A DNA stretch of 64,000 nt from contig NZ_QRAP01000005.1 of NCBI RefSeq assembly GCF_003363015.1, positions 248,001 to 312,000 on the forward strand, in the 5' to 3' direction. Each line of letters starts with the position of its first letter. Position 1 is the first letter of the stretch. A model generated the notes under the pieces. It had not been told where the DNA came from. It ran no database searches and saw only the letters and a list, made by a program, of their open reading frames with translations. Of the stretch, positions 53,261-64,000 are shown piece by piece. The translations under genes were made by a program, and so were the position numbers. The stretch comes from Enterobacillus tribolii. GTDB lineage: Bacteria > Pseudomonadota > Gammaproteobacteria > Enterobacterales > Enterobacteriaceae.

Positions 53261-55590
53261 TCAGCGTTTGCCACCCATGCGCGCAGAACCGCAACGTCGT
53301 TCTTCCATTCCGCCTTCAGCTCGTCCACCCACTCCTGCACATTGTCCCACCATGCCGGTAATGTCGGCGTCTGAATCTGCTGGGCTACCTGCTGCAAATG
53401 ACGCAGCCCGACCGATCCGGCGGCGCCTTTGATTTTGTGCCCTTCTTCCGTAATGCCTTTTTGATCGCGGGCGGTCATATTGGAATCCAGCACCGCCAGG
53501 TATCCCGGCATCATTTGTTCGAATACGGCCAGGCTCTGATGGATCAACTGCGGTCCCACCAGGTCGATATACTGCTGCAACATATCGGTATCGAGAATTT
53601 TATCCACATCCTGAGTCATGTTCTGTTCCTCCGTCGGTGGGGACGCCTTTTCCGGCGCTTCATCCCAGAAATGTTTGATCATCGCCGTCAGCGCAGGCAC
53701 CGACAGCGGTTTGCTGAGTACATCATCCATCCCTACATCAAGATACTCTTTCTTGTCTTTCAGTACGTTGGCCGTCAGCGCCACCAGCCGCGGCAGTTCG
53801 TCGCTCTGGTAACGCTCACGCAGGATACGGGCAATGTCCAGCCCCGTCATATCCGGCAGTTGAATATCCAGCAGCACCAAATCGTATTCACCGGGCCGGA
53901 ACATCGACAGCGCTTCGTTCCCCGTCATCGCCACCTCAACGCTGTTGCCCAGCTTCTCCAGCACCGAGCGGGCCACCACCACGTTAAGTTCGATATCTTC
54001 CACCAGCAGCACGTGCAGCGCCGGCAACGGCAGCTCTTCATCCTCCGGCTGCGGTGAGGTGTCTTCTTCAATCACCGGCGCCTGAATGCTCAGGATGAAG
54101 CAGGAACCCTGCCCCGGCTTGCTGCGCACCACGATATCCCCGCCCATGTTCTGCGCCAGCCGTTTGGAAACCGCCAGGCCGATGCCGGTGCCGGTGGCCG
54201 GCTTCCCGCCGTTTTTATCCTTCACCTGATAATACATGGCGAAAATCTTGTCCTGTTCTTCCTCAGGAATGCCGATGCCGGTATCCCTGACCTCGAAGAC
54301 CAGCTTTTCCTGCTCGCGCCAGACGGTGACGGTCACGCCGCCCTGCTGGGTAAATTTCACCGCGTTGCCGATCAGGTTCCACAGAATCTGACGCAGACGG
54401 GTGCCGTCAGCCAGAATTTTGTGCGGCAGCATACCGCGCGACTCCAGGGTAAAGGCCAGTCCCTTCGGCTGCACCAGCAGGCCGGACAGATTCTCCAGAT
54501 CGGCCAGGAAACTGGTGAAATCTATCGGTTGATTGTCCAGTTGCACCTTGCGGCGTTCCAGTTTGTCCATCTCGATGATGTCGTTGAAGATATTCCCCAA
54601 CGTGATGGCGCTGACGTGGATGGTTTTCAGGTAGTTGAGCTGTTCCGGATTCAGCTCGGTATCCAGCAGGATACGGCTGAGCCCGACGATACCGTTCAGC
54701 GGCGTACGTAACTCATGGCTGATGGTGGAAATGAAGGTCGTTTTGTCACGGCTGGCGTTCTCCAGGGCATCCTGATAGCGCTTACGCTCGGTGATGTCGC
54801 GGCCGAACCCCATCAGGCCGTGCCGCTTGCCCACGCGGTCATAAAACGGCACCTTGCGCAGCTCAAAGCAGGCTTTGCGCCCGTCGGGGTATACCAGCCA
54901 CTGTTCGTAAGTCAGGGAAACATTGTGGCGGAATACCTTCTCGTCGGTTTCCACCACCTTTTTGGCGACCTCATCATCATAAACATCGTACGGCGTCAGG
55001 CCGATCAGCTGTTTCTCGCTGCGCCCGGTCAGCAGTTCCATCGCCCGGTTGCAGCCGGAAAACTCTTCATTTTCATTACGGTAGTAAACCAGATCGGGGG
55101 AGGCGTCCAGGAAAGAGCGCAACAACGCGGACTGCTGTTCCAGCTCAATCTGCGCCTGCTCGCGCTGATCAATCTCATGTTGCAGGGTATCCAGCACCTG
55201 CAAGCGCGCTTCTTCCGCCTTAACGCGATCGGCAATTTCCTGATTGAGCTGGGTAATGTTGTTCTTAAGCTGCTGGTTCAGCTCCAGGTCGCGATAGCGC
55301 ATCTCCTCCAGCTTATCGACCAGCTTCGACAAACGCTGGCGCGATTCTTCAAGCTGCTCCACCACCACGGAAAGAAAATAGACCGCCCAGGGCGTAATCA
55401 ATAAACCAAAGAAGACCGAACGCACCACGTCGATGCTTTCGACCTGGCCGTGCAGCAACATGGTGACCGCCATCTGAACCACGATGGCCAGCAACACCAG
55501 TGCGGATGCCAGCAGAATGGAGAAACGGATCAGTCCCAGTTTGACCATCAGGTCGACGTAATACTGGGCTAACAGCCGGATTTGCTTCAT
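53251..55590 (-). CDS. arcB: Aerobic respiration control hybrid sensor kinase
   Basis: A 779-residue tripartite kinase that senses quinone redox state and phosphorylates ArcA. Two membrane helices (about 23-44 and 58-78), a linker with coiled coil, and a PAS domain carrying the redox Cys180 and Cys241 come first. The DHp His292 (STISHELRTPLNG), ATPase N/G boxes, receiver (LVLLDIQLPDMTG) and HPt domain (EGHKIKGAAGSVG) follow. The start at 55590 (MKQIRLLAQYY) has AGGGAG before it; a longer frame is open. The stop overlaps the ArcZ terminator. Confidence 0.97.
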   Translation of the reverse strand: MKQIRLLAQYYVDLMVKLGLIRFSILLASALVLLAIVVQMAVTMLLHGQVESIDVVRSVFFGLLITPWAVYFLSVVVEQLEESRQRLSKLVDKLEEMRYRDLELNQQLKNNITQLNQEIADRVKAEEARLQVLDTLQHEIDQREQAQIELEQQSALLRSFLDASPDLVYYRNENEEFSGCNRAMELLTGRSEKQLIGLTPYDVYDDEVAKKVVETDEKVFRHNVSLTYEQWLVYPDGRKACFELRKVPFYDRVGKRHGLMGFGRDITERKRYQDALENASRDKTTFISTISHELRTPLNGIVGLSRILLDTELNPEQLNYLKTIHVSAITLGNIFNDIIEMDKLERRKVQLDNQPIDFTSFLADLENLSGLLVQPKGLAFTLESRGMLPHKILADGTRLRQILWNLIGNAVKFTQQGGVTVTVWREQEKLVFEVRDTGIGIPEEEQDKIFAMYYQVKDKNGGKPATGTGIGLAVSKRLAQNMGGDIVVRSKPGQGSCFILSIQAPVIEEDTSPQPEDEELPLPALHVLLVEDIELNVVVARSVLEKLGNSVEVAMTGNEALSMFRPGEYDLVLLDIQLPDMTGLDIARILRERYQSDELPRLVALTANVLKDKKEYLDVGMDDVLSKPLSVPALTAMIKHFWDEAPEKASPPTEEQNMTQDVDKILDTDMLQQYIDLVGPQLIHQSLAVFEQMMPGYLAVLDSNMTARDQKGITEEGHKIKGAAGSVGLRHLQQVAQQIQTPTLPAWWDNVQEWVDELKAEWKNDVAVLRAWVANAEKK

Positions 55591-55711
55591 GAGAGGCTCC
55601 CTTGGTTTTACGGACAGGCCGCGTCCGTACCGACACGAACGACAGCCTGATGAAATCATACAGTAAAACCCTGAAACAGGGAGCGTTGATGCGGTATTTA
55701 CCTTGCGGCGC

Positions 55712-56614
55712 TCACAGAGCCGACGCCTGACCGCCGTGTTCCAGCATATAGCGGTTCAGCGCTACCATGCCGGTCCAGCGGTTTTCGCACCACAGCGGGG
55801 CCAGCAGCGTCGGGCGGCGCGCGCTGGCGGAAATACGGTGATAGATGACATCTGCCGGCGTATGGCGGATCATTTCGCCGGCGGTTGCGACATACGCCTC
55901 CAGCGGCAGTTCGGCCAGACGCCCCGCCTGCCAGGCTTTCGCCATCGTGCTGCCGGTCACGATATGCAACGGATGCAGCTTGATGCCGTCAACGCCGGTT
56001 TCCACCACCCGCTCAAGCGTATTCAGGCAGGCTGCGGCATCCTCGCCGGGCAAGCCGACGATAAGGTGGCTGCACACCTTCAGGCCGCGCGCGCGGGCCG
56101 CCTGCGTGGTGCGCTGATAGCAAGCGAAATCATGGCCGCGGTTGATGCGCTTCAGGGTTTTATCCTGCGCGCTCTGCAGTCCCAGCTCCAGCCAGACCTC
56201 AAACCCGCGTTCACGGTAATCTGCCAGCAGATCCAGCACGCTGTCCGGCGCGCAGTCGGGACGGGTGCCGACGCACAGCCCGACCATATCCGTCTGCTTC
56301 AGCGCCTCTTCATACATATTCTTCAGCACGCACACTTCCGCGTAAGTGCTGGTGTAAGCCTGAAAATAGGCCAGATAGCGCCGCGCGCGGTTTACCTTGC
56401 GCGCCTGCGCGGCCAGTTGCTGGGCGATATCCTGCTTTTGCATCTCTTCGTCAGCGAAGGAGGCCACGTTGCAAAACGTACATCCGCCGCGCCCCAGCGT
56501 GCCGTCGCGGTTCGGGCAACTGAAGCCGCCATGCAGCGTAAGCTTATGGATTTTTTCCCCATAGCGCCGCTGAAGATCGGCGCCAAACATATTGACTAAT
56601 TGCTGCAACTGCAT
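55712..56614 (-). CDS. yhcC: Radical SAM protein of the YhcC family
   Basis: A 300-residue radical SAM enzyme (TIGR01212/YhcC type) of unknown substrate. The cluster-binding Cys lie in FSCPNRDGTLGRGGCTFCNV; LCVGTRPDCAPDSVLDLL, LELGLQSAQDKTLKRINRGH and CSHLIVGLPGE follow. It is slightly shorter than E. coli YhcC at the C-terminus. It lies upstream of arcB on the same strand with a gap of about 120 bases. Confidence 0.93.
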   Translation of the reverse strand: MQLQQLVNMFGADLQRRYGEKIHKLTLHGGFSCPNRDGTLGRGGCTFCNVASFADEEMQKQDIAQQLAAQARKVNRARRYLAYFQAYTSTYAEVCVLKNMYEEALKQTDMVGLCVGTRPDCAPDSVLDLLADYRERGFEVWLELGLQSAQDKTLKRINRGHDFACYQRTTQAARARGLKVCSHLIVGLPGEDAAACLNTLERVVETGVDGIKLHPLHIVTGSTMAKAWQAGRLAELPLEAYVATAGEMIRHTPADVIYHRISASARRPTLLAPLWCENRWTGMVALNRYMLEHGGQASAL

Positions 56615-57284
56615 AATCTGAAATTACTGGCCCGTTAAGAAGGCCCACATCCTAATCCGGGCCGTTTTTGAGCGCGCTGACGGAGATCAAGCCTCACCTA
56701 CTCGCCCAAAAGAATAAAAATTCATTATTAGTGAAAATTAATTCACTTCATGCGCAATGATGATTTCTTATCATTTTTATCGTGTAACAACATCGATAAC
56801 AATTCGCTTAAAAACAGTAGCATTTATTAATAAACATCGGCAATGCCATATATTGCGCTGGGAATTCACTCTACATCAGCACGGTGCGCAAATAACACGC
56901 GCATGAGACAGTGAGACAGCTCACACTTCATCCGCTGCTATTTGACATTCCATTGCGGTTAAAAAATCAGTTATTTCATTTTAAATCAATAAATTACTTT
57001 GATTTTCCATGCTATCGGCAACGGTGCAGGCCATATTTGACCTGCATCCCCTTTCTGGAATAAGTTGGGAGTCCGCTGGAAGATTTCCGGGCGGGCAAAC
57101 GTCCCGCCATATTTATGCAGTATTTTACGACTCCTCCGAAACAAGTTAATACCACTTGTGGATGCCCTTACACGGGGCCGTTACCCGGGACGAACAGCCG
57201 TGCCAGTTGATCTGGCGGCGACGTCTGCGCGACGGACCTGACGTAGTGGTGGGAGTCACGCAGAGCCTGGGGAGGTTCACTGAT
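56615..57284 (+). promoter_or_regulatory. gltB upstream region: promoter candidate and long GC-rich leader
   Basis: 670 bases without a gene. The AT-rich first part suits Lrp/IHF binding. A sigma-70-like promoter is visible: TTGACC at 57037-57042, 17 bases, then ATAAGT at 57060-57065. That would leave an untranslated leader of about 210 bases, GC-rich, with a hairpin near 57090-57110 (GGGCGGG...CCCGCC). An open frame from 57156 joins gltB, but the GGGGAGG site just before 57285 marks the true start. I recognise no riboswitch class in the leader. Confidence 0.5.
56984..56996 (+). promoter_or_regulatory. IHF-binding consensus upstream of gltB
   Basis: AATCAATAAATTA fits WATCAANNNNTTR exactly, about 300 bases before the gltB start in an AT-rich stretch. 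In E. coli gltBD transcription depends on Lrp and IHF, so a functional site is plausible. Match is by eye. Confidence 0.5.
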
Positions 57285-60200
57285 ATGTTGTACGATTCAT
57301 CCCTTGAGAAGGATAACTGTGGCTTCGGCCTGATCGCCCACATAGAAGGCGAGCCGAGCCACAAGGTCGTCCGTACCGCCATCCATGCGCTGGCGCGCAT
57401 GCAGCATCGCGGGGCGATCCTGGCCGATGGAAAAACCGGTGACGGTTGCGGCCTGTTGTTACAAAAACCCGAACGCTTTTTCCGCATGGTCGCGGAAGAA
57501 CGCGGCTGGCGCTTAGCAAAGAACTACGCCGTCGGCATGATATTTCTCAGTCAGGATGAGCAAGAGGCCCGTGCCAGCCGCCGCATCGTGGAAGAAGAGT
57601 TGCAGAATGAAACGCTGTCGATCGTCGGCTGGCGCGACGTTCCCACCAATCCGGACGTACTGGGCGAAATCGCCCTCTCCTCCCTGCCGCGTATTGAGCA
57701 GGTCTTCGTCAACGCCCCGGCAGGCTGGCGCCCGCGCGATATGGAGCGCCGTCTGTTCATCGCCCGCCGCCGTATCGAAAAGCGTATTGAAGATAAAGAC
57801 TTTTACGTTTGCAGCTTTTCAAACTTAGTCACCATCTATAAAGGGCTGTGCATGCCCGCGGATCTGCCGCGCTTTTATCTTGATCTGGCCGATCTGCGCA
57901 TGGAATCCGCCATCTGCCTGTTCCACCAGCGCTTTTCCACCAACACGGTGCCGCGCTGGCCGCTGGCGCAGCCTTTCCGTTATCTGGCGCACAACGGCGA
58001 AATCAATACCATTACCGGTAACCGCCAGTGGGCGCGCGCCCGCGCCTACAAATTTAAAACACCGCTGATCCCCGATTTGCAGGACGCCGCGCCGTTCGTT
58101 AACGAAACCGGCTCCGACTCCAGCTCCCTCGACAACATGCTGGAGCTGTTCCTGAGCGGCGGTATGGACCTGCTGCGCGCCATGCGGCTGTTGGTGCCGC
58201 CGGCCTGGCAGAACAACCCGAACATGGACCCGGAGCTGCGCGCGTTCTTCGACTTCAACTCCATGCACATGGAACCGTGGGACGGCCCGGCCGGCATCGT
58301 CATGTCAGACGGTCGCTTCGCCGCCTGTAACCTCGACCGTAACGGCCTGCGCCCGGCGCGCTACGTCATCACCAAAGACAAGCTGATCACCTGCGCCTCC
58401 GAAGTCGGCATCTGGGACTACCAGCCCGACGAAGTGCTGGAGAAAGGGCGCGTCGGCCCCGGCGAACTGATGGTTATCGACACCCGCAACGGACGCATCC
58501 TGCACTCTGCGGAAACCGATAACGATCTGAAGAGCCGCCATCCTTATAAAGAGTGGATGGAGAAAAACGTTAAGCACCTGGTTCCGTTCGAGGAACTGCC
58601 GGACGATCAGGTCGGCAGCCGCGAGCTGGACGAGGCGATGCTGCAAACGTACCAAAAACAGTTTGGTTACAGCAGCGAAGAGCTGGAGCAAATTTTGCGC
58701 GTGCTGGGCGAAAACGGCCAGGAAGCGACCGGCTCGATGGGCGACGACACGCCTTTCGCCGTGCTTTCCAGCCGCCCGCGCGTGATTTACGACTACTTCC
58801 GCCAGCAGTTCGCCCAGGTCACTAACCCGCCGATCGATCCGCTGCGCGAAGCGCACGTCATGTCGCTGGCGACCAATATCGGCCGCGAAATGAACGTGTT
58901 CTCGGAAGCGGAAGGTCAGGCGCACCGCCTGAGCTTTAAGTCGCCGATTCTGCTCTATTCCGACTTCCGTCAGCTCGTGACGCTGGAAGGCGAATACTAC
59001 CGCGCCGAAACACTGGATCTGACGTTCAGCCCGGCGCAGAAAGATCTGCAACAGGCGATCGCCGATCTGTGCGATGAAGCAGAACGGCGGGTGCGCGACG
59101 GCGCCGTCCTGCTGGTGCTGTCGGATCGCGCTATCGCCGCCGATCGCTTGCCGATCCCGGCGCCAATGGCCGTCGGCTCGGTGCAGGCGCGGCTGGTGGA
59201 TAAGAGCCTGCGCTGCGACGCCAACATCATCGTTGAAACCGCCAGCGCGCGCGATCCGCATCATTTCGCCGTGCTGCTCGGCCTGGGCGCCACCGCCATC
59301 TATCCTTATCTGGCGTACGAATCCCTGGCGCAGTTGATCGACACGCACGCCATCGACAAGCCTTACCGCGACGTGATGCTGAATTACCGCAACGGCATCA
59401 ACAAAGGGCTGTACAAAATCATGTCGAAGATGGGGATCTCGACCATCGCGTCTTACCGCTGTTCGTTGCTGTTCGAAGCCGTCGGGCTGCACCGCGACGT
59501 CAGCACGCTGTGCTTCCCCGGCGTGATCAGCCGCATCAGCGGCGCCAACTTCGCGGATTTCCAGCAGGATCTGCAAAACCTGTCGCGTCGTGCCTGGCTG
59601 CAGCGTAAACCGCTGGAACAGGGCGGCTTGCTCAAGTTCGTCCACGGCGGCGAATACCATGCCTATAACCCGGACGTGGTGCAGAACCTGCAAAAGGCGG
59701 TGCAAAGCGGCGACTACGCCGACTACCGCAGCTATGCCAAACAGGTTAACGAGCGGCCCGCCGCCACCCTGCGCGATTTGCTGACCATCAAGCCCGGCAC
59801 CGAATCCATCGAACTGGACAGCGTGGAGCCCGCCAGCGAGTTGTTCAAGCGCTTCGACACCGCGGCGATGTCCATCGGCGCGTTAAGCCCGGAGGCCCAT
59901 GAGTCTCTGGCCGAAGCGATGAACAGCCTGGGCGGCTTCTCCAACTCCGGCGAAGGCGGGGAAGATCCGGCGCGTTACAAAACCAACAAGGTTTCCCGTA
60001 TCAAACAGGTGGCTTCCGGCCGCTTCGGCGTCACGCCGGCCTATCTGGTTAACGCCGACGTGATTCAGATCAAGGTGGCGCAGGGAGCTAAACCGGGCGA
60101 AGGCGGACAGTTGCCGGGCGATAAGGTTACGCCTTATATCGCCAGGCTGCGTTACTCCGTGCCCGGCGTAACGCTGATTTCACCTCCGCCGCATCACGAT

Positions 60201-61742
60201 ATCTACTCCATCGAAGACCTGGCTCAGCTGATTTTCGACCTGAAGCAGGTTAACGATAAGGCGCTGATTTCCGTGAAGCTGGTTTCCGAACCGGGCGTCG
60301 GCACCATTGCTACCGGGGTGGCAAAAGCCTACGCCGATCTGATCACCATTGCCGGCTACGATGGCGGCACCGGCGCCAGCCCGCTTTCCTCGGTGAAATA
60401 TGCCGGCAGCCCGTGGGAACTGGGGCTGGTAGAAACCCAGCAGGCGCTGGTCGCCAACGGCCTGCGCCATAAAATTCGCTTACAGGTGGACGGCGGCCTG
60501 AAAACCGGCGTCGACATCGTAAAAGCCGCCATCCTCGGCGCGGAAAGCTTCGGCTTCGGCACCGGCCCGATGGTCGCGCTGGGCTGTAAATACCTGCGTA
60601 TCTGCCACCTGAACAACTGCGCCACCGGCGTCGCCACCCAGGACGAAAAACTGCGCCGCGATCACTATCACGGCCTGCCGGAACGCGTGGTGAACTACTT
60701 CACCTTTATCGCGCGCGAAACCCGTGAAATTATGGCGGAGCTGGGCATTTCCCGTCTGGTAGACCTGATCGGCCGTACCGATCTGCTGCGCGAACTGGAC
60801 GGTTTCTCCGCCCGGCAACAGAAGCTGGACCTCTCCGTATTGCTGAAAACCGCGCAACCGCAGCCGGGCAAAGCGGTGTATTGCACCGAAAGCAACCCGC
60901 CCTTCGACAAGGGCGCGCTGAACAAGCAGTTGCTGGAGCAGTCTCTGCCCGCCATAGACGCGAAGCAGAGCAAAGTCGCTTTCTTCGACATCCGTAACAC
61001 CGACCGTTCGGTGGGCGCGTCGCTGTCCGGCGCCATCGCCAGGCTGCACGGCGATCAGGGGCTTGCCAGCGATCCGATCAAGGCGCACTTTACCGGCACC
61101 GCGGGCCAGAGCTTCGGCGTATGGAACGCAGGCGGCGTTGAGCTGACCCTGACCGGCGACGCCAACGACTACGTCGGCAAAGGCATGGCAGGCGGGCGCA
61201 TCGTCGTACGTCCGCCGGTCGGCTCTGCATTCCGCAGCAATGAGGCCAGCATCATCGGCAACACCTGCCTGTACGGTGCCACCGGCGGCAAGCTGTTCGC
61301 CGCAGGTCGCGCCGGTGAACGCTTCGCGGTGCGTAACTCCGGCGCAATTACCGTTGTGGAAGGCATCGGCGATAACGGCTGTGAATACATGACCGGCGGC
61401 ATCGTCTGCGTGTTGGGCCGCACCGGCATCAACTTCGGCGCGGGCATGACCGGCGGCTTCGCCTATGTGCTGGATGAAGACGGCGATTTCCGCAAGCGCG
61501 TGAACCCCGAGCTGGTGGAAGTGCTTGATGTGGATGCGTATGCCATTCACGAAGAACACCTGCGCGGACTGATTACCGAACACGTGCAGCTCACCGGCTC
61601 CAGCCACGGCGAAGAAATTCTGGCCGACTGGCCGGAATGGGCGCCGAAGTTTGCCCTGGTCAAACCCAAGTCCAGCGACGTCAAGGCATTGTTGGGTCAC
61701 CGCAGCCGTTCAGCCGCCGAGCTGCGGGTTCAGGCGCAGTAA
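57285..61742 (+). CDS. gltB: Glutamate synthase (NADPH) large subunit
   Basis: A 1485-residue subunit that takes ammonia from glutamine and makes glutamate from 2-oxoglutarate. The N-terminal propeptide is 11 residues, so Cys12 (DNCGFGLIAH) becomes the catalytic N-terminal nucleophile. The central domain, the FMN domain (GEGGEDPARYKTNKVSRIKQ; AYDGGTGASPLSSVKYAG-like region), the 3Fe-4S Cys cluster (CKYLRICHLNNCATG) and the C-terminal beta-helix (GGRIVVRPP...) are all intact. I chose the ATG at 57285 for its GGGAGG site. gltD follows 21 bases later. Confidence 0.97.
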   Translation: MLYDSSLEKDNCGFGLIAHIEGEPSHKVVRTAIHALARMQHRGAILADGKTGDGCGLLLQKPERFFRMVAEERGWRLAKNYAVGMIFLSQDEQEARASRRIVEEELQNETLSIVGWRDVPTNPDVLGEIALSSLPRIEQVFVNAPAGWRPRDMERRLFIARRRIEKRIEDKDFYVCSFSNLVTIYKGLCMPADLPRFYLDLADLRMESAICLFHQRFSTNTVPRWPLAQPFRYLAHNGEINTITGNRQWARARAYKFKTPLIPDLQDAAPFVNETGSDSSSLDNMLELFLSGGMDLLRAMRLLVPPAWQNNPNMDPELRAFFDFNSMHMEPWDGPAGIVMSDGRFAACNLDRNGLRPARYVITKDKLITCASEVGIWDYQPDEVLEKGRVGPGELMVIDTRNGRILHSAETDNDLKSRHPYKEWMEKNVKHLVPFEELPDDQVGSRELDEAMLQTYQKQFGYSSEELEQILRVLGENGQEATGSMGDDTPFAVLSSRPRVIYDYFRQQFAQVTNPPIDPLREAHVMSLATNIGREMNVFSEAEGQAHRLSFKSPILLYSDFRQLVTLEGEYYRAETLDLTFSPAQKDLQQAIADLCDEAERRVRDGAVLLVLSDRAIAADRLPIPAPMAVGSVQARLVDKSLRCDANIIVETASARDPHHFAVLLGLGATAIYPYLAYESLAQLIDTHAIDKPYRDVMLNYRNGINKGLYKIMSKMGISTIASYRCSLLFEAVGLHRDVSTLCFPGVISRISGANFADFQQDLQNLSRRAWLQRKPLEQGGLLKFVHGGEYHAYNPDVVQNLQKAVQSGDYADYRSYAKQVNERPAATLRDLLTIKPGTESIELDSVEPASELFKRFDTAAMSIGALSPEAHESLAEAMNSLGGFSNSGEGGEDPARYKTNKVSRIKQVASGRFGVTPAYLVNADVIQIKVAQGAKPGEGGQLPGDKVTPYIARLRYSVPGVTLISPPPHHDIYSIEDLAQLIFDLKQVNDKALISVKLVSEPGVGTIATGVAKAYADLITIAGYDGGTGASPLSSVKYAGSPWELGLVETQQALVANGLRHKIRLQVDGGLKTGVDIVKAAILGAESFGFGTGPMVALGCKYLRICHLNNCATGVATQDEKLRRDHYHGLPERVVNYFTFIARETREIMAELGISRLVDLIGRTDLLRELDGFSARQQKLDLSVLLKTAQPQPGKAVYCTESNPPFDKGALNKQLLEQSLPAIDAKQSKVAFFDIRNTDRSVGASLSGAIARLHGDQGLASDPIKAHFTGTAGQSFGVWNAGGVELTLTGDANDYVGKGMAGGRIVVRPPVGSAFRSNEASIIGNTCLYGATGGKLFAAGRAGERFAVRNSGAITVVEGIGDNGCEYMTGGIVCVLGRTGINFGAGMTGGFAYVLDEDGDFRKRVNPELVEVLDVDAYAIHEEHLRGLITEHVQLTGSSHGEEILADWPEWAPKFALVKPKSSDVKALLGHRSRSAAELRVQAQ

Positions 61743-63182
<1,440 letters not shown>

Positions 63183-63194
63183 ATCAGTACCATG

Positions 63195-63215
63195 CGGGGC
63201 CGCCCTGGCCCCGCT
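63195..63215 (+). terminator. Terminator of gltBD
   Basis: A perfect 8-bp GC stem (63195-63202 with 63208-63215) with a 5-nt loop lies 12 bases after gltD. The T content of the tail is low, so efficiency is uncertain. Confidence 0.6.
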
Positions 63216-63346
63216 TCATCCTACCCCAACAAACCCGCAATATAATCATCACCTTTTCATTACCCGCCGTCGGGGATATGCTCATAGCAACCGGCGCGTT
63301 TGCCGGCGTGAAATATAAATAACTCTACCCAGGAAGGCTCTTATCT

Positions 63347-64000
63347 ATGTCACTTATCGAAAAACTGGAACAGCGCATTCAGCAATCGGGGGGATTTATC
63401 GTCTCTTGCCAGCCCATCCCCGGCAGCCCCATGGATCACCCTGAGATCGTCGCGGCGATGGCGCTTGCCGCCGCACAGTCGGGCGCCGCGGCGCTGCGTA
63501 TTGAAGGGCTCGCCAATCTGCGCGCGGTACGTGAAAAAGTGAAGATCCCCATTATCGGTATTATCAAGCATGATCTGGAGGACTCACCCGTGCGCATCAC
63601 GCCGTTTCTGGAAGATATTGACGCGCTGAAAGAGGCTGGCGCGGATCTGATCGCTTTCGACGGCACGCAGCGTGAGCGCCCGGTAAGTACGGAAATGCTG
63701 ATTAACCGCATTCACCACCACGGCATGCCCGCCATTGCAGACTGCTCCAATGCAGAAGACGGCATGCTGTGCCATCAGCTCGGCGCAGATTTCATCGCCA
63801 CCACCCTTTCCGGCTACACTTCCATCCATACGCCGGTTGAGCCGGATCTGGCGCTGGTTACCACGCTGAGCCAGCAAGGGTGCAAGGTTATTGCGGAAGG
63901 GCGCTACAACACCCCGGCGCAGGCTGCGCAAGCTATGCGTCTGGGCGCGTGGGCCGTGACCGTCGGCTCAGCCATTACCCGCATAGAAAATATCTGTCAG
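63347..64000 (+). CDS. nanE: N-acetylmannosamine-6-phosphate 2-epimerase, partial at window end
   Basis: The first 218 residues of a TIM-barrel epimerase that converts ManNAc-6-phosphate to GlcNAc-6-phosphate in sialic acid use. Seen are [57 protein letters not shown] and [13 protein letters not shown] with the catalytic Lys and Glu. The window stops about ten residues before the expected end (E. coli NanE is 229). An AGGAAGG site precedes the ATG at 63347. Other nan genes probably follow. Confidence 0.95.
   Translation, partial: MSLIEKLEQRIQQSGGFIVSCQPIPGSPMDHPEIVAAMALAAAQSGAAALRIEGLANLRAVREKVKIPIIGIIKHDLEDSPVRITPFLEDIDALKEAGADLIAFDGTQRERPVSTEMLINRIHHHGMPAIADCSNAEDGMLCHQLGADFIATTLSGYTSIHTPVEPDLALVTTLSQQGCKVIAEGRYNTPAQAAQAMRLGAWAVTVGSAITRIENICQ

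Noticed and set aside
57156-57284. N-terminal extension of gltB by 43 codons
   Set aside because: It has no good ribosome site and unusual content; GGGGAGG just before 57285 and the required Cys near the N-terminus support the later start.

Overview
The window is a chromosomal segment of an enterobacterium, most likely Serratia or a close Yersiniaceae relative. The evidence is the enteric core order rsmI / lpoA-yraN-diaA-dolP / mtgA-elbB / arcZ-arcB / yhcC / gltBD, near-full-length agreement of many proteins with Escherichia coli homologues as recalled, high GC in core genes, and an intact hpa catabolic cluster. No database search was possible; names rest on recognised sequence, motifs and gene order.

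Layout. (1) 1-5.5 kb: the end of a hydroxamate-type TonB receptor, then a compact siderophore operon (N-hydroxylase, acyltransferase, NIS synthetase, MdfA-like exporter). (2) 5.5-8.1 kb: fosA, a FeaB-like aldehyde dehydrogenase and a small DUF4282-like membrane protein. (3) 8.4-22.7 kb: the complete 4-hydroxyphenylacetate cluster (hpaC, B, A, X, I, H, F, D, E, G2, G1, with hpaR divergent). It differs from the E. coli layout in having hpaG split in two and a succinate-semialdehyde dehydrogenase plus a Bcr-type transporter inserted between hpaF and hpaH. (4) 22.7-34.6 kb: an AT-rich accessory block. It holds a GNAT enzyme, decayed IS and toxin remnants, a small peptide with a double-glycine leader, a CSS-EAL c-di-GMP phosphodiesterase, a MarT/FidL-like ToxR-type pair, five LuxR-type regulators (one fused to a PapI/FaeA-like domain), and a relic of a fimbrial usher. 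(5) 34.6-43.1 kb: an MR/P-like chaperone-usher fimbrial operon of ten genes with two chaperones, ending in a probable tip adhesin. (6) 43.2-46.4 kb: a 3.1-kb cassette between two 53-bp direct repeats that copy the 3' end of rnpB. It carries an unknown protein translationally coupled to an XRE/ImmA-type metallopeptidase, plus small secreted-protein genes. (7) 46.35-64 kb: rnpB followed by conserved core genes, ending inside nanE.

How the parts work together. The siderophore block should make, export and re-import one hydroxamate siderophore. The hpa cluster takes 4-hydroxyphenylacetate to pyruvate and succinate semialdehyde, and the inserted dehydrogenase would finish the route to succinate. 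The regulators at 24.8-33.8 kb are probably a dedicated control module for the fimbriae, combining c-di-GMP removal, membrane sensing and several DNA-binding proteins. Poly-C tracts in the two most distal fimbrial genes suggest an added slipped-strand switch at the tip.

The best candidates for something undescribed are the LuxR-PapI/FaeA fusion and its regulatory module, the double-glycine-leader peptide at 24113-24301, and the rnpB-bounded cassette with its unknown/ImmA gene pair.
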